Assembly: GCA_903882725.1 (NCBI GenBank)
Contig: CAIRYF010000425.1
Location: 1-9,476, forward strand
Source: an uncultured Simplicispira sp.
Lineage (GTDB): Bacteria; Pseudomonadota; Gammaproteobacteria; Burkholderiales; Burkholderiaceae_C
Length of the DNA stretch: 9,476 nucleotides
Direction of reading: 5' to 3'
Below the pieces are notes generated by a model. The model made no database searches. It had not been told where the DNA came from and worked only from the letters and a program-made list of their open reading frames with translations. A program made the position numbers and the translations under genes. Shown one piece after another: positions 1-5,706 of this stretch (positions are counted from its first letter, which is position 1; each line of letters begins with the position of its first letter).

Positions 1-200
1 CCGACGAGCCGACCGCGCCGCTCGACAGCGCGCGCGCCTTGGCGGTGATTCGCATCTTGAACGACATGGCGCAGCAGTTTCAAACCGCCGTTATCGTTGT
101 GACCCACGACGAAAAAATCATCCCGACCTTCAAGCGGATTTACCACATCCGCGACGGCGTCACCCACGAGGAAGCGGGCCAAGGCCGCAGCTTTGCATGA
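1..200 (+). CDS. ABC transporter ATP-binding protein, C-terminal end (DevA/MacB-like), partial
   Basis: This is the last 65 codons of an ABC ATPase whose start lies outside the window; the frame begins at base 3 and stops at TGA 198-200. The first visible residues, DEPT, are the end of Walker B with the catalytic glutamate, followed by the D-loop LDS (in the form APLDS, where AALDS is more usual). The H-loop histidine is in VVTHDEK at 105-107. The tail reads KRIYHIRDGVTHEEAGQGRSFA, which resembles ATPases of the DevA/MacB group that power export through a periplasmic adaptor and an outer-membrane channel. The next gene encodes such a channel, and its possible ATG at 197 overlaps this stop (ATGA), so the two are very probably co-transcribed and translationally coupled. 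The exporter's substrate cannot be told. ATPase identity is clear from the motifs; the subfamily is inference from the tail and the neighbour. Confidence 0.9.
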   Translation, partial: DEPTAPLDSARALAVIRILNDMAQQFQTAVIVVTHDEKIIPTFKRIYHIRDGVTHEEAGQGRSFA

Positions 201-203
201 GGA
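199..203 (+). promoter_or_regulatory. Ribosome binding site favouring the 212 start of the efflux lipoprotein gene
   Basis: GAGGA at 199-203 overlaps the stop codon of the ATPase gene and lies 8 nt before the ATG at 212. The alternative in-frame ATG at 197 has only a poor AAGG 12 nt upstream. The site therefore favours 212 and suggests termination-reinitiation coupling with the ATPase gene. Confidence 0.6.
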
Positions 204-211
204 TTTGCTCT

Positions 212-1675
212 ATGACGACACCGACCGGTTTTCGATGGACTGTGGCCGCGTGCGCGGCTGCGCTGCTGGTGGGCTGCGCCGCTGGCCCAGACTTTCAAGC
301 CCCGGCTGCGCCCAGTGATGCGGCGGTGCTGTTTGCCCCTTTGCCAACGCACACCGCCAGCGCAGCGACGGCGTTGGGTGGGGCGCAGCACTTTAGTGCT
401 GGCGTGGACTTGTCCGCGCCGTGGTGGCAGCAGTTGGGCGCGCCCGCGCTGGACGCGCTGATCGCGCAAGCCCTGGCCGCCAGCCCGACCCTGGCCGCTG
501 CCGAAGCGACGCTGCGCCAAGCGCAAGCAACGCAGTCAGCGCAGGCCAGCGCCACCCAACTGCCGCGCGTCGATGCCAGCGCCGGTGCCGGGCGCCAGCA
601 CACCTCGCCCAGCGCGCAAGGCTTGACGGGCGACGGGCGCAGCTTTGACCAATACAGCGCCAGCATCGGCCTGCGCTACACGCTGGACATTTCTGGCGGC
701 AACCGGCGTGCGCTAGAAGCCTTGGGCGCACGCACCAACTACCAGCGCTACCAACACCAAGCCGCGCGCCTGAATCTGGCTGCCAGCGTGGCGCAAACCG
801 CCATCACGCAAGCGCGCTGGGCGGCACAAATCGAGGCGCTGCAAGCCATCATCGACACGCAACAAGCACAGTGGCAACTGGCTGGCGAGCGCCTGCGCTT
901 GGGCCAAGCCGCCCACAGCGAAGTGCTGGCGCTGGAGTCCCAACTGGAGCAAACCCGCGCCGGTTTGCCGCTGCTGCGCCAGCAACACCAGCAAAGCCGC
1001 CACCTGCTGGCCACGCTGGTCGGGCTGGCACCGGGCGCACCCGCAGCGCAAGCGCTGGCGCAGTTCACGCTGGCGAGTTTTCAGCTGCCCAGCGCGCTGC
1101 CGCTGACGATTCCATCCGAATTGCTGCGCCAGCGCCCCGACATCCAAGGCGCACAAGCGCTGCTGCACGCCGCCAGCGCCGACTACGGCGTGGCCGTGGC
1201 GCGGGCATATCCGCAAATCAACCTCAGCGCCCAGCTGGGCACGCAAGCGCTCAGTACCGGCGCGCTGTTTGGCAGCGGCGCGGCGGTGTGGGGCTTGCTT
1301 GGCCAGCTGACGCAGCCGCTGTTTAACCCCGCCCTGCCAGCAGAAAAACGCGCTGCACTGGCCGCCATAGACGCCGCCGCCGCGCACTACCAAAGCGTGG
1401 TGCTGGACGCCCTGCGCAGCGTCGCCGACGCCCTGCACCGGGTGGACAACGACGCGCAAGCGCTGGCCTCGCTGGCTGCAGCCGACGCAGCGGCGCAAGG
1501 CAGCTGGCAGGCCGTGCAGCAGCAATATCGCCTGGGCGCGGCCAGCTACGTGCAGTTGCTGTTAGCGCAGCAACAAGCGCAGCAAGTGCGCAGCCAACTG
1601 GCCGCCGCCCAAGCACAGCGCCTGCAAAACAGCGCCACGCTGTATCAGGCGGTAGGCGCGGGTTGGGCTGGGTAG
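212..1675 (+). CDS. Outer-membrane efflux lipoprotein, NodT/OMF (TolC-like) family
   Basis: A 487-residue protein that should form the trimeric outer-membrane channel of a tripartite export pump. Residues 8-21 are a hydrophobic signal segment ending in the lipobox LVGC, with the lipidated cysteine at residue 22 (bases 275-277), followed by CAAGPDFQAP, the usual start of mature NodT-type proteins. Two outer-membrane efflux repeats follow. Family-typical stretches are the segment LRYTLDISGGNRRALEA near residue 160, PSELLRQRPDIQGAQALLHAA in the middle, and LTQPLFNPALPAEKRAAL later. The end, LYQAVGAGW, matches the normal family terminus, so the gene is full length. I chose ATG 212 over ATG 197 because GAGGA sits 8 nt before it and the signal peptide is better formed; the longer form adds MRICS. 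The gene directly follows an ABC ATPase gene, which makes it the exit duct of that ABC exporter rather than of an RND pump. The substrate is unknown. Confidence 0.9.
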   Translation: MTTPTGFRWTVAACAAALLVGCAAGPDFQAPAAPSDAAVLFAPLPTHTASAATALGGAQHFSAGVDLSAPWWQQLGAPALDALIAQALAASPTLAAAEATLRQAQATQSAQASATQLPRVDASAGAGRQHTSPSAQGLTGDGRSFDQYSASIGLRYTLDISGGNRRALEALGARTNYQRYQHQAARLNLAASVAQTAITQARWAAQIEALQAIIDTQQAQWQLAGERLRLGQAAHSEVLALESQLEQTRAGLPLLRQQHQQSRHLLATLVGLAPGAPAAQALAQFTLASFQLPSALPLTIPSELLRQRPDIQGAQALLHAASADYGVAVARAYPQINLSAQLGTQALSTGALFGSGAAVWGLLGQLTQPLFNPALPAEKRAALAAIDAAAAHYQSVVLDALRSVADALHRVDNDAQALASLAAADAAAQGSWQAVQQQYRLGAASYVQLLLAQQQAQQVRSQLAAAQAQRLQNSATLYQAVGAGWAG

Positions 1676-1676
1676 G

Positions 1677-1731
1677 TGCTGCGCCATCTGGCAGCAGGAA
1701 TCCCCGTCCTTTAGGGCGGGGAGGATGTCAA
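1677..1731 (+). mobile_element. Orphan IS200/IS605 (tnpB-type) right end / 3' end of an omega-RNA scaffold
   Basis: Two hairpins stand in tandem right after the efflux gene's stop codon. The first is TGCTGC (1677-1682) pairing with GCAGCA (1691-1696). The second is CCCCGTCCTTTAGGGCGGGG (1702-1721), an 8-bp stem with one G-T pair and a TTTA loop. It is preceded by GGAAT and followed by AGGATGTCAA, ending at 1731. A GAATCCCCG-hairpin-CGGGGAGGATGTCAA block is the typical right end of IS605-family elements carrying tnpB. There it is also the 3' end of the omega-RNA whose guide begins just after TCAA. No tnpA or tnpB remnant is present: the sequence to the left is the intact efflux gene. It is therefore a relic, a solo end, or an independent small element. 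It could secondarily help end transcription between the two convergent genes, but no T-run follows. The match is from memory of the family, not a search. Confidence 0.6.
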
Positions 1732-1798
1732 AAACAGAAGCCATCATTTGCCTGCGCGGCGTGTTGATTGGCAACTTCTTCGCCGCCAAAAGAGTGGC

Positions 1799-1828
1799 TA
1801 AAAACGACCAGAAGCGGCAGCGCGCCGC
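1799..1828 (-). terminator. Possible weak terminator downstream of the b561 gene
   Basis: Read on the minus strand, GCGGC (1828-1824) pairs with GCCGC (1818-1814) around a 5-nt loop. A run of five T (1804-1800) follows after about 9 nt. The stem is short and the T-run is detached, so this is at best a poor intrinsic terminator. It lies just past the b561 stop codon, where a terminator would be expected. Confidence 0.25.
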
Positions 1829-1831
1829 AGT

Positions 1832-2398
1832 TCAGCTGCGCAGCGACATCCGGGCCAGCAGGCCGTCGCGGTCAATCCATTGGTGCTTCAGGGCAGCACC
1901 AATGTGCAGCAGCGCCAAAGCAGCCAGGCTGATAGCACCAATTTTGTGCAGCGGCTTGATGGCGGCGGCCAGCTCTTTGCTGACCGGCACAAAGTCCGGC
2001 AGTTGCCACAGTCCCAAGAAGACCACAGGAAAGCCAGCTGCCGAGCTATAGGCCCAACCAATCAGCGGCACGATGATGAACAGCGCATACAAGGCATGGT
2101 GCGTGCCGTGGTGTGCCGCTTTTTGCCAGCCGGGCATGGCTTGCTCCATGGCGACAGGCAAGGCGGGCGGGCGGTGCGTCAAGCGCCACAGCAAGCGCAG
2201 CAGCGACAAGCCCAAAAAGGCCATCCCCGCCCATTTGTGCCAGTTATAGAGCTTGAGGCGCTGCGGCGAAAACGGCAGTCCCGTCATATACAAGCCCATG
2301 CCCAGCAGCCCCACCACAACCAGTCCCAGCAGCCAGTGCAAAACAATAGCAGTGCTGCTGTAGCGAGTGGGGCGATAAAAAGAGGGATAGGAAGACAT
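1832..2398 (-). CDS. Cytochrome b561 family protein (CybB-like, four-helix membrane haem protein)
   Basis: A 188-residue integral membrane protein with four hydrophobic helices, at about residues 16-38, 54-72, 101-122 and 147-170. The family pattern is clear: RYSSTAIVLHWLLG at the start (His21), NWHKWAG (His54), HHGTHHALYALFIIVPLIGW in the third helix, and LHKIGAISLAALALLHIGAA in the fourth (His151, His165). These histidines are the candidate axial ligands of two b-type haems. Bacterial members move electrons between the quinone pool and other acceptors; the partner here is unknown. The length is normal for the family. ATG 2398 is the only ATG that keeps the conserved N-terminus, yet it has no Shine-Dalgarno: 25 pyrimidines precede it directly. 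The gene follows hemY on the same strand after 81 bp, so it may be read from the haem operon or from its own promoter. Confidence 0.9.
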   Translation of the reverse strand: MSSYPSFYRPTRYSSTAIVLHWLLGLVVVGLLGMGLYMTGLPFSPQRLKLYNWHKWAGMAFLGLSLLRLLWRLTHRPPALPVAMEQAMPGWQKAAHHGTHHALYALFIIVPLIGWAYSSAAGFPVVFLGLWQLPDFVPVSKELAAAIKPLHKIGAISLAALALLHIGAALKHQWIDRDGLLARMSLRS

Positions 2399-2423
2399 AA
2401 AGAAAAGAAAAGAAAAAAGGAAG
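2399..2423 (-). other. 25-nt pure polypyrimidine tract directly before the b561 start codon
   Basis: On the minus strand every base from 2423 to 2399 is C or T, built mostly from CTTTT units, and the ATG follows with no gap. No purine-rich ribosome binding site exists. A U-rich leader of this kind could bind ribosomal protein S1. Alternatively, with the small hairpin at 2428-2444 just before it, the tract could serve as the U-tract of a terminator for the hem operon. The composition is seen directly; both roles are inference. Confidence 0.5.
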
Positions 2424-2427
2424 TTAC

Positions 2428-2444
2428 ATACGCATTTAGCGTAT
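2428..2444. other. Inverted repeat ATACGC-ATTTA-GCGTAT upstream of the b561 gene
   Basis: A perfect 6-bp inverted repeat with a 5-nt centre overlaps the first unit of the 9-bp tandem repeat. It has the size and symmetry of a small operator. It could also form a short RNA hairpin before the T-rich tract on the minus strand, although 4 nt and two C separate it from the T-run. No known regulator's consensus was recognised. Confidence 0.35.
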
Positions 2445-2460
2445 TTAGCGCATTTGGCGC
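2434..2460. repeat. Three tandem 9-bp repeats (ATTTAGCGT / ATTTAGCGC / ATTTGGCGC)
   Basis: Three back-to-back 9-mers differ from each other at one or two bases and fill 2434-2460, between hemY and the b561 gene. A fourth, more decayed unit may precede them (TACATACGC, 2425-2433). A 9-bp period is just under one helical turn. The array covers the spacer of the candidate b561 promoter, so it may be an iterated binding site. It could also be a chance microsatellite-like duplication. Confidence 0.6.
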
Positions 2461-2466
2461 GCTCAA
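2438..2466 (-). promoter_or_regulatory. Weak sigma-70-like promoter candidate for the b561 gene
   Basis: On the minus strand TTGAGC (2466-2461, 4 of 6 matches to the -35 consensus) is followed after exactly 17 nt by TACGCT (2443-2438, 3 of 6 matches to the -10). The spacing is ideal, but both boxes are poor. The 9-bp repeats occupy the spacer and -10. This would give a separate transcript for the b561 gene. Confidence 0.25.
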
Positions 2467-2479
2467 CCGCTAGACAGGC

Positions 2480-3763
2480 TCAGTCGTTGGCAGCCAACGC
2501 TGCGCTTTTCCACGCCTGCGCCGCAGCCTCGCGGTCGCCGCGCCGCTCGGCCAGCTCGGCCAGGTGTTGCCAAGCGCTGCGGCGCAGGCTGGCGTCGGGC
2601 AGTTGCTGCGTCGATGGGGTTAACAATTGCTGCGCTTTGCCCCACAACTGGCGTTTCAGGCAGGCCATGCCAGCCAAGTATTGCAAGCGGGTGTCGCGCG
2701 GATGGGCTTGTGCGGCCGCTTCCATACGTGCCAGCCAACTGCTATCGACGCCGTCCAAGGCGGCTTCCAAGGCACGCACCAGCCGACTGACTTGCTGATC
2801 GCTCAGAGCGCTGGGGTGGTCGGCCATTTGTTGCCAAATGGGCAGCAGCCACTGGCGCGCCGTGGCGGCGTCACCGTCCAACTGGATGAGGCGCTGCGCG
2901 GCATGGATCACCAAGTCAGGCATGGCGCGCTCGGCAGCGTCGAGCATTTTCCACGCTTGCTGCAACTGTGCCGGGTCGCGGGCGTCGTTGATCAACTCCA
3001 GCGCCAGCCCGCGCACGATGCTTGCGCCAGCCTCGGGCGAAAACGCCCGGTGCTTGTTCAATAAACGCGCCGTCTCCAACGCGCTTTGCGTGTGGCGGGC
3101 ACGGCGCGCCGCTTTGAGCCGCAAACGCAACGCCAGCGTGCGCCGCGCCGCACCTTGCGGCAGGCTGGCCAGCCAGTCCAGCGCAGTCTGCGGCTCGCGG
3201 TTGGCCAATGACCAATACACCGCACGCATTTGTATACCTTCGCGCAGCTCACGCTCGTTTTGTGTGCCGCGCTCGGGCGCGCAGTGCAGGGCTTGCTGTA
3301 GATGGTGCTCGCGCTGCGGGTGATCTTGCAGCGCCTGCGAGGCTTCTGCCGACACCAAATGCGCCAAGGCGCGCAATTGGCGTGCGTGCGGCACATCGGC
3401 TTGGGCTTGGGCCAAGGCATCTTCTTGGGTCAGCGACTCCAGCGCGGTTTTGCGCGAACGCAAAAAACGTCCGGCCATGAACAGCGCCACCGCATCCAAC
3501 ATGGCAGCGTGCATGGCACGCTCTTTTTGGTGCAGACGCCAACGGCGCGCCCGCCGAGGCAAGGCCAGCAGCGTGGCCAAGGCGTGCAAAGCGGCGTACA
3601 GCGTAACAAAGCCCAGTGTCAGCACCAGCAGCACCAAATTTAGCGACAAGTCGATGCGGTGCGGCGGCCAAAACAGCGTCACCGTGCCTTGGTTGCTGCC
3701 CGCAAACAGGGCCGAGGCCACGGCCACGCCAAACAAAACCAAAAACCAAAGGGCAGCGCGCAT
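2480..3763 (-). CDS. hemY: HemY, membrane-anchored TPR protein of the haem-biosynthesis operon
   Basis: A 427-residue protein of the proteobacterial HemY family, which is distinct from the protoporphyrinogen oxidase of the same name in Gram-positives. Two membrane helices lie at about residues 3-22 and 40-67. The motif GSNQGTVTLFWPPHRIDLSLNLVLLVL between and into them is typical of the HemY N-terminal domain. The rest is a long alpha-helical, Ala/Arg/Leu-rich TPR-like region, with units such as LAELAERRGDREAAAQAWKSAAL at the C-terminus, suited to protein contacts on the cytoplasmic or membrane face. No catalytic motif is visible. The family occurs with hemC, hemD and hemX, and is thought to organise or control haem-pathway enzymes rather than catalyse a step. 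The start ATG has an AGGA site 8 nt upstream and lies 20 bp after the hemX stop. It is the last clear gene of the operon. Confidence 0.92.
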   Translation of the reverse strand: MRAALWFLVLFGVAVASALFAGSNQGTVTLFWPPHRIDLSLNLVLLVLTLGFVTLYAALHALATLLALPRRARRWRLHQKERAMHAAMLDAVALFMAGRFLRSRKTALESLTQEDALAQAQADVPHARQLRALAHLVSAEASQALQDHPQREHHLQQALHCAPERGTQNERELREGIQMRAVYWSLANREPQTALDWLASLPQGAARRTLALRLRLKAARRARHTQSALETARLLNKHRAFSPEAGASIVRGLALELINDARDPAQLQQAWKMLDAAERAMPDLVIHAAQRLIQLDGDAATARQWLLPIWQQMADHPSALSDQQVSRLVRALEAALDGVDSSWLARMEAAAQAHPRDTRLQYLAGMACLKRQLWGKAQQLLTPSTQQLPDASLRRSAWQHLAELAERRGDREAAAQAWKSAALAAND

Positions 3764-3771
3764 GGGGCTAT

Positions 3772-3775
3772 TCCT
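3772..3775 (-). promoter_or_regulatory. Ribosome binding site of hemY
   Basis: AGGA on the minus strand, 8 nt before the hemY ATG, inside the 20-bp gap after hemX. It is the only conventional Shine-Dalgarno among the minus-strand genes of this window. hemC, hemD, hemX and the b561 gene have none that I can see. Confidence 0.55.
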
Positions 3776-3783
3776 AGCAGGCT

Positions 3784-4851
3784 TTAGCGCCCAGCAGCCG
3801 CAGTGGCCAAGGCGGACAGGGTTTCCTCCAAGCGCGGCAGCTCGGCGGTTTTCATATGGGCGTAGGCTTGTTGCAGCACGGTGGCGGCGTTTTGCGTGCG
3901 GCGTGAGGCCGGGTCAAAGTATTTGTTCAGCGCTGCCGTGGCGCCAGCCAAGTCGCTGCGCGCCAAGTCGTATTGGCGTGCCAAGATACCTAAGCGGGCA
4001 TTGAGCAGCTTGAGTTTGAGGTTTTCGCGCAGAAAAAAGACTTGATCAGGCGCTAACAAAATGGCTTCGGGCTGGTCAATGCGGCTCACGCGCACCAAGC
4101 CCCGGGCTTCGTCGCGCAGCACTTCCCAGCCGCGCTGCAGGGCGCTTTGCCACCAAGCTGCGCCTGCGTTGGCAGGACTGCTATCGGTGCTGGTGCTGGT
4201 CTGTGTGCGTGCGTTCATGCGCCGAGACGCTGCCGCTTGGGCTACAGCGTTGAGCACCGGCAAGTCGTCGACTTGGCGCACCAGTTCGTCAATTTGTGCC
4301 AGCAAGCCAGTGGTGTCGTTGACGCTGGCGCTGCCCAGGCGCTCCAAGTCGCGGCCAATGGCGCGCTGCACTGGGGCCAAGCGCGGCTGTGCGGCGCGTT
4401 CAAAGCGCTGTTGGGCGCTTTTCAGGGCTGCCACCAAGGGCTCCAAACTGCCGGTGAGCTGTGCTTGCTGCTGCGCCACACGGATGGCAGATTCGACATC
4501 GACCACCAAGTTTTCATCGCGCGAGCGCGACAGGCTTTGCATCAGCTCTTCGAGTTGGTGGCGTTGCAGGGCGACTTCACTTAGCCGGGTTTCGGCCACC
4601 GTCAGGCGGGCCGAGGCCTCTATCACCTGCTCTTGCGCTTGGCGGGCGACGGTGCGCGCTTCTATCGCCTGGGCACCGTTGTCGGCGCTTTGGCGCGCCA
4701 GTTGCTCTTGGATGGTGCCCAATCTTTGCCACAACAGGCTGCTGCTGACCAATCCCACCAGCGCAACCGCGCTGACAACATACAGCCCCGCCCGGCTGCT
4801 ACTGGCTGGCGCGCTGTGAGTGGATATATCGGGGATAGGCGCAGAACTCAT
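3784..4851 (-). CDS. hemX: HemX, membrane-anchored coiled-coil protein of the haem operon
   Basis: A 355-residue HemX-family protein. A Pro/Ser-rich cytoplasmic N-terminus leads into one membrane helix at about residues 21-41. A Glu/Gln/Ala-rich coiled coil follows at about 45-115 (QEQLARQSADNGAQAIEARTVARQAQEQ). The conserved C-terminal part contains WWQSALQRGWEVLRDEARGLVRVSRID near 233-259 and APDQVFFLRENLKLKLLNARLGILARQYDLARSDL near 267-301, both hallmarks of this family. Databases often name it uroporphyrinogen-III C-methyltransferase, but no SAM-binding methyltransferase domain is present, so that name should not be copied. The role is thought to be structural or regulatory in porphyrin synthesis. 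The gene starts 10 bp after the hemD stop with no visible Shine-Dalgarno, so it probably depends on coupling to hemD translation. Confidence 0.92.
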   Translation of the reverse strand: MSSAPIPDISTHSAPASSSRAGLYVVSAVALVGLVSSSLLWQRLGTIQEQLARQSADNGAQAIEARTVARQAQEQVIEASARLTVAETRLSEVALQRHQLEELMQSLSRSRDENLVVDVESAIRVAQQQAQLTGSLEPLVAALKSAQQRFERAAQPRLAPVQRAIGRDLERLGSASVNDTTGLLAQIDELVRQVDDLPVLNAVAQAAASRRMNARTQTSTSTDSSPANAGAAWWQSALQRGWEVLRDEARGLVRVSRIDQPEAILLAPDQVFFLRENLKLKLLNARLGILARQYDLARSDLAGATAALNKYFDPASRRTQNAATVLQQAYAHMKTAELPRLEETLSALATAAAGR

Positions 4852-4861
4852 GGGCGCAATT

Positions 4862-5683
4862 TTAGGAGGCTTGGGCGGCGCTTGCTGCGCAGAGACCTTC
4901 TATCGCCAGCGCGACGTCTTCCAGCGCGGGGCGGCATTCATGCACCGCACCAAAACCTGCTGCCCGCGCCGCTTGGGCAATGCGCGGGTGCGTGGCCAAA
5001 GCGCGGGCGCTGCGCCAGTCTTGTTGTGGCAAAGCAGCGCACAAATGCCCCAGCGCTTGCGAGCTACTGAGCAGCCACAAAGCGCCCTGGCGCACGCCGT
5101 CTTGGGCCTGCGCCATTTGCACCGGCGTCAACACCGGCGCGCTGCGCGTGTAAGCCACGACAAACTCGACTTGGCCGCCCGCCGCTTGAATTTGCTGCGC
5201 CAGCCAGTCGCGCCCACTGCCGTGCGCTGGTGCGTCGGCTTCGGCTCCGCGCACGATCAATACGCGGTCTCCAGCGGTGATTTGCGCCTGTACCTGCGCC
5301 CACAGCGCTTCCGAATCAAACTGCACTGCGTCGTGCGCCGGGCAGTCGATGCGCGCTGCGGCAATACCCAGGCGCTGCAAGGTCTGCGCCGTGCCAGGGC
5401 CGGGCGACCATACTCTTGTTTTAATAGCTACAAGCGCTTTACCAGTAAGGGCTAGAGCCGTATTTGTATCAAAAAAATGCTGCGCAGCATTGCCACTGAC
5501 CAGCATGATGGCGCAGTAGTCGGTGATGCGCTGGCGCACGGCGTACAGCGCGGGCATATCAGGTGCTGGGCCAATGCCAATCAAGGGCAGCGCCAGCGCC
5601 GCAATGCCGCGCTGTTGCAAGGCCGTGACCCACTGCTGTGCTTCGTGCTGCGGGCGGGTGACGATGACGCTGGGAGTGCTCAT
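4862..5683 (-). CDS. hemD: Uroporphyrinogen-III synthase
   Basis: HemD cyclises the hydroxymethylbilane made by HemC, inverting ring D, to give uroporphyrinogen III in the cytoplasm. The 273-residue product begins MSTPSVIVTRPQHEAQQWV, typical of betaproteobacterial HemD. It also shows ALPLIGIGP, the SGNAAQHFF strand-loop, SPGPGTAQTL, and GDRVLIVRGAEAD of the second lobe, so both bilobed halves are present. The family has low sequence conservation, and operon position supports the call strongly. I chose ATG 5683. An in-frame TTG at 5710, overlapping the hemC stop, would add nine residues (MSQLSPHHA) and is a real alternative for coupled translation; neither start has a good Shine-Dalgarno. Oddity: codons for about FFDTNTALALTGKALVAIKT are AT-rich, use codons such as TTA and CTA that are unlike the flanks, and coincide with a repeat-like element at 5418-5477. 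Confidence 0.93.
   Translation of the reverse strand: MSTPSVIVTRPQHEAQQWVTALQQRGIAALALPLIGIGPAPDMPALYAVRQRITDYCAIMLVSGNAAQHFFDTNTALALTGKALVAIKTRVWSPGPGTAQTLQRLGIAAARIDCPAHDAVQFDSEALWAQVQAQITAGDRVLIVRGAEADAPAHGSGRDWLAQQIQAAGGQVEFVVAYTRSAPVLTPVQMAQAQDGVRQGALWLLSSSQALGHLCAALPQQDWRSARALATHPRIAQAARAAGFGAVHECRPALEDVALAIEGLCAASAAQAS
5418..5477. repeat. AT-rich interspersed-repeat-like element embedded in frame in hemD
   Basis: On the plus strand this reads GTTTTAATAGCTACAAGCGC, then TTTACCAGTAAGGGCTAGAG, then CCGTATTTGTATCAAAAAAA. The shape is T-rich, ATAGCT, AGCGCTT, a short centre, an imperfect mirror AAGGGCTAGAG, then ATCAAAA. It closely resembles a short imperfect-palindrome repeat I recall from intergenic sites in Comamonadaceae (TTTTGATAGCT..AGCGCTT....AAGCGCTAGAGGCC...). 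By hand count 5421-5477 is about 37% GC, in a neighbourhood that is far more GC-rich. No stop codon is created in the hemD frame. The segment encodes about 20 residues in the loop between SGNAAQH and WSPGPGT. There is only one copy in the window, so calling it a repeat rests on memory of the family. Confidence 0.5.
5471..5491 (-). terminator. Terminator-like palindrome plus T-run inside hemD
   Basis: AATGCTGCGCAGCATT (5476-5491) is a perfect 16-bp palindrome. On the hemD-coding strand it runs directly into a stretch of seven T (5477-5471, two shared with the stem). As RNA it gives at most a 6-bp stem with a GCGC loop, so termination would be weak. It lies in coding sequence, where translating ribosomes would normally mask it. 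It may simply be codon sequence next to the repeat's A/T edge. Confidence 0.25.
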
Positions 5684-5706
5684 GGCATGGTGGGGGGATA
5701 GTTGGC

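Noticed and set aside
713..1525. Minus-strand open frame of 270 codons opposite the efflux lipoprotein gene
   Set aside because: It is the complement of a recognised OMF coding region, with a low-complexity product and no start signal.
1764..1768. TTGAT, identical to the insertion motif of some IS605-family elements
   Set aside because: It lies beyond the right end on the wrong side of the putative element. Such a motif should directly precede the left end, and a 5-mer occurs often by chance.
1562..1789. Minus-strand open frame containing SVFDILPALKDGDSC
   Set aside because: This is the reverse reading of the IS605-like hairpin block and the end of the efflux gene. The peptide is a by-product of the repeat, not evidence of a gene.
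1725..2051. Plus-strand open frame of 108 codons starting inside the IS605-like end (MSKTEAIICLRGVLIGNFF...)
   Set aside because: Most of it lies antisense to the conserved 3' part of the b561 gene, its start has only the GGGGAGG of the hairpin near it, and its sequence resembles no protein family I know. It is best explained as a shadow.
3784..4851. Calling HemX a uroporphyrinogen-III methyltransferase
   Set aside because: Only a membrane helix, a coiled coil and the HemX C-terminal region are present. None of the glycine-rich SAM-binding motifs of the methyltransferase family is visible.
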